Shown: positions 1 through 8,019 of the stretch, one piece after another
Numbering within the stretch: the first letter of the stretch is position 1
Layout of the letters: each line of letters begins with the position of its first letter
NCBI RefSeq assembly: GCF_014201515.1
Contig: NZ_JACHEQ010000014.1
Location: 1-60,673, forward strand
Source: Anoxybacillus mongoliensis
GTDB lineage: Bacteria; Bacillota; Bacilli; Bacillales; Anoxybacillaceae
Direction: 5' to 3'
DNA length: 60,673 nt
Program-made: the position numbers and the translations under genes
Notes under the pieces: generated by a model
What the model was told of the DNA's origin: nothing
Database searches by the model: none
The model's input: only the letters and a program-made list of their open reading frames with translations

Positions 1-60
1 GAACAGCACGTCTTACAGCACCCAGATGAGGCGTTACGCCGCATCGGGTGTGCTGCGTGA
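1..60 (+). CDS. C-terminal end of an unidentified protein (partial)
   Basis: An open frame enters from the left edge and ends at a TGA at 58-60. It gives about 19 residues ending in ALRRIGCAA. I do not recognise the protein; a transposase tail is possible because the surroundings are rich in mobile DNA. Only the open frame supports it, and 19 codons could be open by chance. Confidence 0.25.
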   Translation, partial: EQHVLQHPDEALRRIGCAA

Positions 61-128
61 ATCAGAAGTTAAAATGTCAATTTGGATGTATATAGCAGCT
101 CGTTCGGCATTATGTCACTAGTAGAAAA

Positions 129-163
129 CCCTCAAAAGAGAATTTATATTCCCCTTTTGAGGG
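129..163 (-). terminator. Rho-independent terminator of the toxin-immunity operon
   Basis: The arms CCCTCAAAAG (129-138) and CTTTTGAGGG (154-163) pair. On the minus strand the stem is followed by TTTTC. It lies 16 bp past the stop of the immunity gene. Confidence 0.75.
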
Positions 164-179
164 TTAATTCAATGATATT

Positions 180-575
180 TTACTTCAATCCTATTCTTAC
201 TTCACCGTCATGAAATATCTCAATGACATATCCTGAAGATGGTGAAAATATCCATGTATCAAAACTTACAGCAGTAACATCATCTATAACTTCAAATACT
301 TTATTTAACTCAGATTGAATTATAGGTAATGTCCCTTCATCCCAAATTACATATATAACGTTGCTGTATTCATCAATGTTTTGGTTCAAAAAGGAGATGA
401 TCTCATCAACTGTATTCACTTTAGCATGATAAGTCACTTTCTCCCATTCAATACGCCCCCACTCAGTAAATGGAAAAGAATTCTCAAAATCTCTTAGTAC
501 TTGCTCTCTCTCACTATCAGATAAGACGTGTACATTCTCACCTAGTGCCTCAATACACTCATCAAATAAACTCAT
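180..575 (-). CDS. Probable immunity protein for the upstream polymorphic toxin
   Basis: This is a 131-residue acidic cytoplasmic protein with no signal peptide or membrane segment. It starts MSLFDECIEALG, a beginning I associate with CdiI-like immunity proteins of Firmicutes; that link is from memory. It is transcribed directly after the toxin gene, 12 bp away, with a strong GGGGGAAT ribosome site, and the pair ends in a terminator. Toxin first and immunity second is the usual order in polymorphic toxin loci, so its likely job is to bind and block the C-terminal toxin domain of the 383-residue neighbour. The function is inferred mainly from context. Confidence 0.6.
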   Translation of the reverse strand: MSLFDECIEALGENVHVLSDSEREQVLRDFENSFPFTEWGRIEWEKVTYHAKVNTVDEIISFLNQNIDEYSNVIYVIWDEGTLPIIQSELNKVFEVIDDVTAVSFDTWIFSPSSGYVIEIFHDGEVRIGLK

Positions 576-587
576 TCAAATTCCCCC

Positions 588-1739
588 TTACCTATTCAAA
601 TGTTTTAATAAAGATTTAAAGGTGCTTTCGTTACCCTCAAATGGAATAACGATTTTTCGAGCATTAGCCCCTTTACCATTGCGAAAATCTTCAATGTTTA
701 TATGTATACCCTTATTTGGGTCATAATCTAATCTCCATCTTACTTTTCCGTCAGCAGACTGCCTACCAATTACTTTACCATATCCAGCACTTGACTTAAG
801 AGTTCCTATATATGGCTTTGAATTTGGTCCTAAATCTCCAACTAGGTCTAGTGCTTTATTTCTAGCCTGTTCATATGTCTTGACTTTATCTAATACTTGT
901 TCCCCTTTACCAATACCCTTAATAATACTCACAGCCTGATCTAATTTTTTCGGATCAATATCAAATGCTTTCTTAATGGCATTTGTTACTTTTGCAATGC
1001 TCTTTAGATCACCTAGTCCCGGAATAAAACCAACTAACGCTTCGGCCACATCTTTTGCATCGGATTTCGGATTGCTTAACACTTGATACAAGCAATAAGC
1101 ATCTTTGATCGTACCTACCATCGGAACGAAGTCGGTGACCACTTCGATTAGTTCCTTTGTTGCGGACCATCCTTTGTCACTTTTGTTTTTTGAAGCCGTG
1201 TATACGTCCTGTGACAGACTATGGACGACGACAGTACGAACGTCTTTGTCCATATTATACAAAGATAGTCGAATTTGTCGAGTGAGCGCTTCTTCTTTTG
1301 CTTTCTTTACATCATTTGATTTTTGTGATTGCTGAGACGCTTCTTGAACTTCTTTACTCATTTGCACCGTGTCTGTTTCGAATGATTTGACCGCAGACTG
1401 GAGCGCATTTTTAATGCTCTTTACAGGGTTATAGAGCGCGGTTTCTGTTTGATTTCCTAAATTTCTTGAAGCTTCCCTTTTGATAAAATCAATAGGTTTA
1501 TAAACTGTATTTCCAATCGTGTTTCTTACTGGATTGATCGCTAATTCGTATGCCTTCCGTGCTTCTTGACTAATATGTACGGTGTCTTTTGGAATGGATG
1601 GTTTGCTCGATTTAGCTGAGCTATTTTGTGGATGGTTGACTTTTTCTGTCTTTGTCGCCGTACTTGTCACATGAGTATTCACTGTCCTTGAATAACTACT
1701 GCGTGTCATCGCAGCACTGGCTGATTTTGAAAACGGCAT
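588..1739 (-). CDS. Polymorphic toxin with pre-toxin domain and C-terminal toxin module
   Basis: The protein has 383 residues. Residues 1-60 are Ser/Thr/Lys-rich and low in complexity. Residues 60-190 are charged and probably helical. Around 200-255 there is a hydrophobic pre-toxin-like region with two VPMVGT/IPGLGD elements spaced by a helix, as in PT-TG-type linkers. The last 65 residues (from GYGKVIGRQSADGKVRWRLD to the C-terminus SLLKHLNR) form a compact basic module typical of exchangeable toxin tips, probably a nuclease, though no catalytic residues can be assigned. There is no LXG or WXG motif and no signal peptide, so the export route is unknown. The ATG has a GAGGGGAG ribosome site. 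An immunity gene follows 12 bp downstream. Confidence 0.6.
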   Translation of the reverse strand: MPFSKSASAAMTRSSYSRTVNTHVTSTATKTEKVNHPQNSSAKSSKPSIPKDTVHISQEARKAYELAINPVRNTIGNTVYKPIDFIKREASRNLGNQTETALYNPVKSIKNALQSAVKSFETDTVQMSKEVQEASQQSQKSNDVKKAKEEALTRQIRLSLYNMDKDVRTVVVHSLSQDVYTASKNKSDKGWSATKELIEVVTDFVPMVGTIKDAYCLYQVLSNPKSDAKDVAEALVGFIPGLGDLKSIAKVTNAIKKAFDIDPKKLDQAVSIIKGIGKGEQVLDKVKTYEQARNKALDLVGDLGPNSKPYIGTLKSSAGYGKVIGRQSADGKVRWRLDYDPNKGIHINIEDFRNGKGANARKIVIPFEGNESTFKSLLKHLNR

Positions 1740-1920
1740 GACTCTCCCCTCTTTTTACATATTTGCTCGTTTCTTTCGCATTCATTGTAAATAATCAAAC
1801 ATTTTTTTCGATATTTTTCATTCGACATTTTTCTTTTTCAATCGACATTCCAAAATTATGAACAAGAGGAGAAAATCGTATGTCGAGCGTTTTGTACGCT
1901 CCGATATGAGTCTTTGTGAG

Positions 1921-1954
1921 GAGCTGGCCTGCATCATCGGCCAGCTCTTTTTTA
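1921..1954 (+). terminator. Strong hairpin with T-run on the plus strand
   Basis: GAGCTGGCC (1921-1929) pairs perfectly with GGCCAGCTC (1939-1947), and TTTTTT follows on the plus strand only. The rnz fragment stops on the opposite strand at 1952. The T-run implies termination of rightward transcription, yet no convincing plus-strand gene lies upstream. Confidence 0.6.
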
Positions 1955-2212
1955 CTCCGCGCTTCGTTTCGGAATCGGAAACGAGGCAAAATCAAATGCA
2001 ATAGCCACGTTCGGGAAAATCGCTTTTGCTTCTTCTAGCAGTTGGTCACACATCTCCCCTTGATAACGGGAACTCATATGTGTCAAAATGAGTTGCTTCA
2101 CTTCCGCTCGTTTCGCTACTTCCGCTGCTTGGGTCGTCGTCGAATGATAGTAATCATGCGCTAAATGTGCTTCTTTGGCACGAAATGTTGCCTCATGGAC
2201 AAGGACGTCAGC
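1952..2212 (-). pseudogene. rnz: RNase Z, C-terminal fragment (5' part lost)
   Basis: The 86 codons from [10 protein letters not shown] to the stop match the C-terminal third of RNase Z, the metallo-beta-lactamase-fold enzyme that trims tRNA 3' ends. The fragment keeps the HEATF strand and the [10 protein letters not shown] motif, whose histidine is a metal ligand in the family. The N-terminal about 220 residues, including the main HxHxDH zinc site, are missing. The IS66 element joins at about 2211, and the right side of the IS does not continue rnz. Bacillus rnz is essential, so an intact copy should exist elsewhere. The fragment alone cannot be active. Confidence 0.85.
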
Positions 2213-3754
2213 TTGTCTATGATGTGAATATTGATAGACAAGGAGGTGAATCGCATGTTGACGGTACAACAAGCTGTATTTACAGTTGAGAGCTTAATCA
2301 GCAAAGTCCAACAACAAAAACAGCTCATTCATCAACTCGTTCAAGAAAATGAACATTTGCGTCACGAAATCAAACAGCTGCGCAAAGAAAATGAACAACT
2401 GAAGTATCGCGTTCAAGAGCTGGAAGCACGCACGAAAAAAACAGCTCCAATAGCCATTTGCCCCCATCTTCTGACCGTTTTCACACCCATTCTTCTCGCA
2501 AGCCATCTGGCAACAAGCCAGGCGGACAAGAAGGACATCAAGGAACGACGCTCCGTCAAGTGGAACGTCCACATCATCGCATCGTTCATCGTGTGCATAC
2601 GTGTCAAGGATGTGGGGCTTCTTTGCGCGAAGTCAAACCGTTCAAAGTCGATGTCCGTCAAGTGTTCGATCTCCCTCCCGTGACGATCGAGGTGACACAA
2701 CATGAACGTGAAGTGAAATCCTGTCCACATTGCCGATGTGTTCAACAAGCGGAGTTTCCACCACATGTCACGAATCATGTGCAATACGGTCCACGTCTCA
2801 CGGCGCTCGTTGTTTATTTGCATCATATCCAATTGATCCCTTACAAACGTTTGAGTGATACGATCGAAGCATTATATCAACACTCAATCAGTACGGGAAC
2901 TCTTGCCAATATGGTGAAACGAGGACGCGAAGCGCTAGAATCGAATATGGACATCATCGAAGACGCCTTACTTGAATCCAACATCCTGCATGTCGATGAA
3001 ACGAGTTTGCGCATCAAAGGGAAACTCGCATGGGTGCATGTCGCGTGTACATCAAAATACACGTACTTGGCTCCTCACGTTTCTCGTGGAAAGAAAGCGA
3101 CCGATGACATCGGGATTCTTCCGCGATATCAAGGGACGATGATGCACGATGGGTTCGGTACGTATCCAAAATACACGCAAGCCACACATGCCCTTTGTCA
3201 TGCCCATCATTTGCGTGAATTGAAGGGTTTCATCGAACAAGGACATACATGGGCATCGCGCATGACGACGTTTCTGTTAGCTGCCAAGCAAGCCGTTGAA
3301 GCCCACCACGGTGCACTTTCCGAAAAAGAAGCGAAACGATGGGAACGAGTGTATGATCGCATCCTTATGAAAGCACAGCACCGATTGGAAACGATGACGC
3401 CTCTTCCGAAAAAAGCACTCGCTTTTATTCGACGGCTTCAGAAACGAAAGGAAGAAGCGCTGCGTTTCTTACGTGAAGTGCACGTTCCCTTTGACAATAA
3501 CCAAGCCGAACGCGATCTGCGCATGGTCAAAGTGAAAGAGAACATTTCGGGTACGTTTCGCGAAGAAACATTCGCCCAGTCGTTTTGCATCACAAGAAGC
3601 ATCGTTTCCACACTGACGAAACACGAAAAAAACGTGTGGGACTCGTTATGTCTTCTGTTGACGGGCGACACGCTCGATCGTGTTCTTTCTACCACTTAGG
3701 GCATTTTCCATCACGAGGATGCCCGATTTGTGCTGGGCTTTTTTATACACTAGC
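2211..3754 (+). mobile_element. IS66-family element (ISBst12-like), boundaries estimated
   Basis: A single large transposase gene of IS66 type sits between two unrelated gene fragments. The ends were placed by a weak imperfect inverted match: GCTTGTCTATGA at 2211 against the complement of TTATACACTAGC at 3743-3754 (9 of 12). The size of about 1.54 kb fits single-gene IS66 relatives. I see no matching 8-bp target duplication, which fits a junction made by recombination or deletion rather than simple insertion. The boundaries are uncertain by several bases. Confidence 0.7.
2255..3699 (+). pseudogene. IS66-type transposase, split by a -1 frameshift
   Basis: The start ATG follows AAGGAGGTG. The first 60 residues are a coiled coil (QLVQENEHLRHEIKQLRKEN). 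At 2435-2441 a run of seven A ends the first frame's homology. The downstream frame resumes with NSSNSHLPPSSDRF, the conserved IS66 junction, if one extra A is read. It then shows a CxxC...CPHC zinc region, the catalytic aspartates in HVDETS and MMHDGFGTY, and the glutamate in DNNQAERDLR, so the rest is intact to the stop at 3699. Either the gene is dead by a 1-bp deletion, or slippage at the A-run makes the full protein. Confidence 0.75.
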
Positions 3755-3977
3755 ACTGGGGTGAATAGTTACTATTTGCTTTATAATCTTGTCCAACAAC
3801 AGAATTTTCTACTTTACTCTTGCTGTTATTCGTTTTGTTAGCACTTGCCAAAGACTTATCACCAGACAACATAGGAAGAGTAGTGGCATAAGTAACGTAA
3901 GACGCTGCACTAACACTTCCTACAACTATTAAACTTAAAACAATCAAAGTGGACGCAACACTTCTTTTTATCCGCAT
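3750..3977 (-). CDS. Small secreted protein, probably truncated by the IS
   Basis: The ATG at 3977 was chosen because GGAGGTGAGG lies just before it; nearer-upstream codons lack a ribosome site. The 75-residue product has a clear signal peptide (MRIKR, then a hydrophobic stretch ending GSVSAAS) and a short Ser/Lys/Asn-rich mature part. Its last codons and TAG run into the estimated IS end, so the natural C-terminus was probably replaced. It resembles the 131-residue secreted protein at 8020-8415 in layout (signal peptide, small hydrophilic mature part, same accessory region), but a shared family is only a guess. A promoter candidate lies upstream. Confidence 0.55.
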   Translation of the reverse strand: MRIKRSVASTLIVLSLIVVGSVSAASYVTYATTLPMLSGDKSLASANKTNNSKSKVENSVVGQDYKANSNYSPQC

Positions 3978-4007
3978 ACCCTCACCTCCTTCCATAATAA
4001 ACAATTC

Positions 4008-4037
4008 ATTACAATTTTAGAATAAAAAAAAAGTCAA
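4008..4037 (-). promoter_or_regulatory. Sigma-A-type promoter for the truncated secreted protein
   Basis: On the minus strand TTGACT (4037-4032) and TGTAAT (4013-4008) are separated by 18 bp, and the ribosome site follows about 20 bp later. Confidence 0.5.
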
Positions 4038-4230
4038 TTAATTTTTTAGGAATTTTTGGTTCATCATCACAACATATACTTGACAAATGGTGCACTTTTC
4101 TAAACAAGCATATGCAAGAATATTAGTTTGCTTGTTTTCTCTTGGAGGCATGAGTGGGGAGTATGATGAAAAAAGTCTAATATAAATTTTAGTGCAGAAC
4201 CAATATTTTTATAAAATCGCCAATAGTACA
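4038..4230. other. Non-coding AT-rich stretch
   Basis: No gene-length frame is supported here. On the plus strand TTGACA (4080) and a GGAGG-preceded ATG at about 4151 open only an 11-codon frame, perhaps the decayed start of a lost gene. Otherwise I see nothing. Confidence 0.4.
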
Positions 4231-4257
4231 CCCCCTAGAGCCTCTTGCCCTAGGGGG
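4231..4257 (-). terminator. Terminator belonging to the gnd remnant
   Basis: CCCCCTAG (4231-4238) pairs with CTAGGGGG (4250-4257). The same stem follows the intact gnd gene at 11213-11236, so it moved or was duplicated with the gnd 3' end. Confidence 0.6.
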
Positions 4258-4262
4258 AATTC

Positions 4263-4376
4263 GTTTATTTCGGTATGGAAAATGCCTTCTTTATCGATGC
4301 GTTCGTATGTGTGCGCACCGAAGTAGTCGCGTTGAGCTTGGATAAGGTTCGCTGGCAATGTGTCCATTCGATAGCT
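4263..4376 (-). pseudogene. gnd: Remnant of the 3' end of 6-phosphogluconate dehydrogenase gene
   Basis: Positions 4271-4376 match 11258-11363 of the intact gnd gene with 10 mismatches in 106 bp. Nine of the ten are synonymous in the gnd frame and the tenth is Glu to Asp, so the copy diverged as a working gene. An 8-bp deletion next to the stop (the intact copy has CAACCATT here) breaks the end. The match stops abruptly at 4376, just before the permease gene. Confidence 0.85.
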
Positions 4377-4407
4377 ACTGTACGATGAGGTACTTATGCA
4401 TCATGGT

Positions 4408-5034
4408 TTATTTAAATGTCCTCCATATTTGTACAATGGATAAAAAAACACCAATAATTAACCAAAACAAAGGAAGAAACATTGAAATCGAATCAACAGG
4501 TTCTCGAAAAATAAATATATGCGGCCACGGCATAAACGTTCCTTGTGTCGCCACTTCCATAAACGTATACATCGCTATGATCGCAAGCGCAACATCTAAA
4601 CTTCGAACAGCACTTAAAACAGCAAGTCCCACAATTTGATAAAAGATAAATAACATCATTAGATGAATAATTAAGGGAACCGTGAAAAATTGCGTACCAT
4701 TAAGCCATACTGTTAAGCCAACAAGAAGGAAAACGAACGTTCCATGCAACGCTGCATAACGGATGATATCGATAAAAAACACTTTGCGATAGTAAGGCAA
4801 TAACGTTTCTGTTGCTCCTTCTTCGTAAAGGCTGTTGTATAAAAACACGATATGCCAACCGGCAATCGGCACAGCAATACCTTGGACAACGATATATGGC
4901 ATAAATGGATCATTGGAGCGGGCAGCAAAAGACAACATGAGCAACATGCACAGCACGTATATGACAAAAGGAAAACTATATAAATAACCTAATAACTTGG
5001 CATCAAACTTAAATAAATGAATAAGCTTATTCAT
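4408..5034 (-). CDS. Small ABC-type permease subunit of the island transporter
   Basis: The 208-residue protein has about six hydrophobic segments, short loops and almost no soluble domain, as in ABC-2-like permeases. The ATG overlaps the end of the ATPase gene by 8 bp, and AGAGGCGG precedes it. It is the last gene of a tightly packed minus-strand set, so it very likely forms the membrane part for the ATPase at 5027-5893. The substrate is unknown; the small secreted protein of the same cluster is one candidate. The family was not identified more closely. Confidence 0.6.
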   Translation of the reverse strand: MNKLIHLFKFDAKLLGYLYSFPFVIYVLCMLLMLSFAARSNDPFMPYIVVQGIAVPIAGWHIVFLYNSLYEEGATETLLPYYRKVFFIDIIRYAALHGTFVFLLVGLTVWLNGTQFFTVPLIIHLMMLFIFYQIVGLAVLSAVRSLDVALAIIAMYTFMEVATQGTFMPWPHIFIFREPVDSISMFLPLFWLIIGVFLSIVQIWRTFK

Positions 5035-5893
5035 AAAGATCCGCCTCTTTTAAAAGAGCTAAATACCCATCCATTAGCCGTGGACTCACCCGCTGACCGA
5101 CAGGATGATCCGATAATACGCGGACAACAACGTGTGATGGCTCTTCGCTCATTTGGACTACTTCCTTTGTCGCCATGACTTCATCAAGTTCTTCAAACGA
5201 CACATGAATTTCATATGTGCAGTGTTCTGCTTTTTTCTTTAATTCCTCTGGCGTCCCTTCAAATAAAACTCTCCCTTTGTCAATAATGCCAATTTTCGTG
5301 CAAAGAAACTCAATATCCTCAACAATGTGTGAAGAAATAATAACCGTATGACGTTTTCCAAGCTGTTTCAATAAATTGCGAAAACGTACACGCTCGCGAA
5401 TATCTAGCCCCGCTGTCGGCTCGTCAAAAATGAGCACAGACGGCTTGCGTAATAAAAGTTGGGCAATGCCGACACGCCGGCGCATACCACCAGACAGTTC
5501 CCGCATTTTTTTATTGATATGTTCAGATAAATTCACTTGTTCGACAACGTTCTTAATTTTACTTTGGCACGACGCTGGATGCTCCCCTTGAAGAATTGCA
5601 ATATGCTCGAGCACTTCATACACCTTTAACTCTGGATAAATCATAAAATCTTGCGGCAAATACCCGATATGATCCGTTCGCTTCACACGATTGCGTGTAC
5701 TAATCACCTCTTCTCCAAGATACACGCACCCAGCGTCAAACTCTAGCAACCCCGCTAATATTTTCATTAGCGTTGTCTTCCCAGCACCGTTCGGTCCTAA
5801 TAATCCGTAAATTCCCGAAATCGAAAGCGTCACATCCGATAAAATATGTTTCTTTTTGATGACTTTGGTCAGTTCTTCAATGTAAATCTCCAA
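5027..5893 (-). CDS. ABC transporter ATP-binding protein
   Basis: The 288-residue protein is a complete ABC ATPase of the drug/peptide exporter type (BcrA/CcmA-like). Walker A GPNGAGKTT is at residues 33-41, followed by a Q-loop (YLPQDF), the signature LSGGMRRRVGIAQ, Walker B with D-loop (LIFDEPTAGLD) and the switch histidine in IISSHIVED. A C-terminal extension of about 70 residues follows. It overlaps the upstream 674-residue membrane protein gene by 17 bp and the downstream permease by 8 bp, so the three are translationally coupled. It is the only catalytically complete ATPase in the island; the second one is degenerate. Confidence 0.85.
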   Translation of the reverse strand: MEIYIEELTKVIKKKHILSDVTLSISGIYGLLGPNGAGKTTLMKILAGLLEFDAGCVYLGEEVISTRNRVKRTDHIGYLPQDFMIYPELKVYEVLEHIAILQGEHPASCQSKIKNVVEQVNLSEHINKKMRELSGGMRRRVGIAQLLLRKPSVLIFDEPTAGLDIRERVRFRNLLKQLGKRHTVIISSHIVEDIEFLCTKIGIIDKGRVLFEGTPEELKKKAEHCTYEIHVSFEELDEVMATKEVVQMSEEPSHVVVRVLSDHPVGQRVSPRLMDGYLALLKEADLYE

Positions 5894-7901
5894 TGGTCCC
5901 CGACTCCTTTACTAATTGTAACACTTGTTCCCATGTCCATGTCTCATCCATTTTTTCATACCATGTTCGTAAAAATTGTTGCTTTTGTTCTAAGCTGAGT
6001 GGTTGAAAACTTTTGTAAATGGATTCAATCTGTTTCTGCACGGACAGCGGCTGTGCCACGAATAGATAGCTTTTTGATACCCATTCGATCGCGGACAACT
6101 CGTTTTTTTGCATCAGCCACCGGATAGCCAACGAAATCCACTCGTGATACATGATCAACGAACCTTTCGGAGGCACGGAAAGAAAAAGCATTTCTTCATA
6201 AAAATTTCGATCTAAGATGTATTGATCGATAGCATATAAATCATTAGTGTTATAAATAAGATGATCATCTGTCATAAACGAAGACAGTCCAAAACTAGAA
6301 AATACAATTCTTTTTGGAAGTCTTGAAACATCAGTCTGTGCAAGTTGCCGCACGTCTTGAAACGCCTTTTCCAACTGCGGTACCACCGTTGAAACCCTCT
6401 CTCCCATATCTGGCCAGTCGGCCGGATATGTAATCTGATAGCCTTTATAAACAAGTTGGTTGCCTTGCCCCTTGATCAGCGTGACCGCCTGCGCCTTACC
6501 GTAGTAAACCTCTCCACGCTTCGGCAAATTGCAAAATAGCACATCACCATCCACTTTCAACGTAAAAGCATGTTTTTCTTTTGGAAAAAATCGATCCGTG
6601 AATGTATCCAAAGTCAATCGATAATTAGTTCCAATAATTTTAAATTCATATACTGTCAGCATTTGTGACTCCCTTTTTTTCGGATACCACGCTTTATCAG
6701 CAAGAAGAACCGTCCGTCCATTCGTATAAGGGATAAGACTCGTATCCACGATGTCATAGCGAAAAATGAGGGAAGACGTGCGTTCAGGCAAGTAAACTGT
6801 CACGATATCTCCATTTCTTGTGAATTCTACCTGTTGGCGATTAGATTTAATCCATTTTATTGGATAAGCATGGTACAATTGAAACGTCGGCTTAGTCGTC
6901 TCCATACGGGAGAACTTTATATGCACGGTAGCCTGTTTTTCGTTCAATGAAATGGCGTACGACTCGATATCATACCGCAAGTCTGTTTTTACATCCTCGT
7001 TCATCTTTCGATAGTCATCGATCTCCATTGTTTGATCGGCTCGAGTAAACGCTTTTGTATTTGATTGCACAGCTCCATAAGCTGACGCTACAACAAAAAG
7101 CGGCAACACTAGAAGCACTTTTACGACGGCATTCCGCTCGCTCTTTGTGAGCACCCAACGAAGCGACAACATGAAAATGATGCCGAAAAAAACGAGAAAC
7201 CATGTGAAAAGTTTTAGTTCATTACCACGATCAACCTCAAAACCAATATAAGAGTCATATATATGTTGAATAGCATGCTTACCTATAAAAAGAAGAGATT
7301 TCCAGTCATTCGCATGAACCTTTATAAAGAAATGAATAAATAGTTCCGTCGTCATCGGTCCAGTTGTAATCCATATAATCAGTATCGCAAAAAAACTAAT
7401 CTTTTTCGTTCCAAATAACATCGCCACAGCCAAGCCGTACATACTGCTAAGCACAAGCGGGCCGAACATATAAACGACAAGAAATCGAAACAAGGACAAA
7501 TAAATATTGGAAGGCTCAATACCTACAAAAAAATAAACAATGGCAAAAATGAGATAAGAAAAAACTACCATAACTCCTTGGTACAACACATGAGCCGCAA
7601 ACATTGAGCTCATTTTTTCCCACATAATCCGATACCCATCTGTAAAAAATGACTGAACGCCATAAAGAAGCTCCTTTGAATGAAGAAGATAGAAAAAAAC
7701 AATGTAAAAGATCGATATCATTTGTACAAGCATAAAAACTTCATGTGGCAATTGTCCATACGCTTCCATATCATACGGATCTGAAAAGAACAAAATGAGT
7801 CTAACAATCAACAAAACAAAAAATAAGATGCTAGCACTGGCGTATAACTTACTTTTGAACATGTGTTTTAAATAAAATACAAAAAGAAATTTCCATCTCA
7901 T
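5877..7901 (-). CDS. Large membrane protein: seven-TM domain plus extracellular peptidase-like domain
   Basis: The 674 residues begin with about seven hydrophobic segments (near 19-40, 55-73, 100-127, 135-162, 168-185, 232-247 and 262-282). A large hydrophilic domain of nearly 390 residues follows, probably outside the cell. The layout resembles fused ABC permease/M1-peptidase-like proteins and the large membrane proteins of lactococcin-972-type bacteriocin loci. The HExxH zinc motif is absent (only MYHEWIS occurs), so peptidase activity is unlikely. The protein at 9144-11003 is a paralog: MRWKFLFVFYLKHMFKSKLY here aligns with MKWCSVLFRMIANMKLDVAL there. It is followed directly by the ATPase. 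Immunity, export or envelope function is possible; none is proven. Confidence 0.6.
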   Translation of the reverse strand: MRWKFLFVFYLKHMFKSKLYASASILFFVLLIVRLILFFSDPYDMEAYGQLPHEVFMLVQMISIFYIVFFYLLHSKELLYGVQSFFTDGYRIMWEKMSSMFAAHVLYQGVMVVFSYLIFAIVYFFVGIEPSNIYLSLFRFLVVYMFGPLVLSSMYGLAVAMLFGTKKISFFAILIIWITTGPMTTELFIHFFIKVHANDWKSLLFIGKHAIQHIYDSYIGFEVDRGNELKLFTWFLVFFGIIFMLSLRWVLTKSERNAVVKVLLVLPLFVVASAYGAVQSNTKAFTRADQTMEIDDYRKMNEDVKTDLRYDIESYAISLNEKQATVHIKFSRMETTKPTFQLYHAYPIKWIKSNRQQVEFTRNGDIVTVYLPERTSSLIFRYDIVDTSLIPYTNGRTVLLADKAWYPKKRESQMLTVYEFKIIGTNYRLTLDTFTDRFFPKEKHAFTLKVDGDVLFCNLPKRGEVYYGKAQAVTLIKGQGNQLVYKGYQITYPADWPDMGERVSTVVPQLEKAFQDVRQLAQTDVSRLPKRIVFSSFGLSSFMTDDHLIYNTNDLYAIDQYILDRNFYEEMLFLSVPPKGSLIMYHEWISLAIRWLMQKNELSAIEWVSKSYLFVAQPLSVQKQIESIYKSFQPLSLEQKQQFLRTWYEKMDETWTWEQVLQLVKESGTIGDLH

Positions 7902-7960
7902 GATTGCTCACCAACTTTCTTTGAAGAGCGTATGATAATTTTGGATATAGAACAAGTAAA

Positions 7961-7992
7961 ATCAGGGAAGTGCCGTCATACACATCCCTGAT
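7961..7992 (-). terminator. Intra-cluster terminator or attenuator
   Basis: ATCAGGGA (7961-7968) pairs with TCCCTGAT (7985-7992), and TTTTAC follows on the minus strand. It sits between the secreted protein gene and the 674-residue membrane protein gene. It may let the secreted protein be made in excess over the downstream transporter genes. Confidence 0.6.
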
Positions 7993-8019
7993 ATTTATAG
8001 CGCTCATAACCAACCTTGA

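Noticed and set aside
1795-2001. 68-codon minus-strand frame beyond the rnz fragment
   Set aside because: It reads through the hairpin and has no ribosome site; it overlaps the real rnz end in another frame.
2413-2832. 139-codon minus-strand frame inside the transposase gene
   Set aside because: It is fully antisense to conserved IS66 coding sequence and has no ribosome site or recognisable content.
2201-3770. 8-bp target duplication around the IS
   Set aside because: Sequences outside both estimated ends do not match, also when the ends are shifted by a few bases.
4358-4639. 93-codon plus-strand frame over the permease 3' end
   Set aside because: It is antisense to the permease and the gnd remnant, so a shadow.
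5877-7901. Zinc peptidase activity of the large island membrane proteins
   Set aside because: Neither protein has HExxH; MYHEWIS in the first is not the motif.
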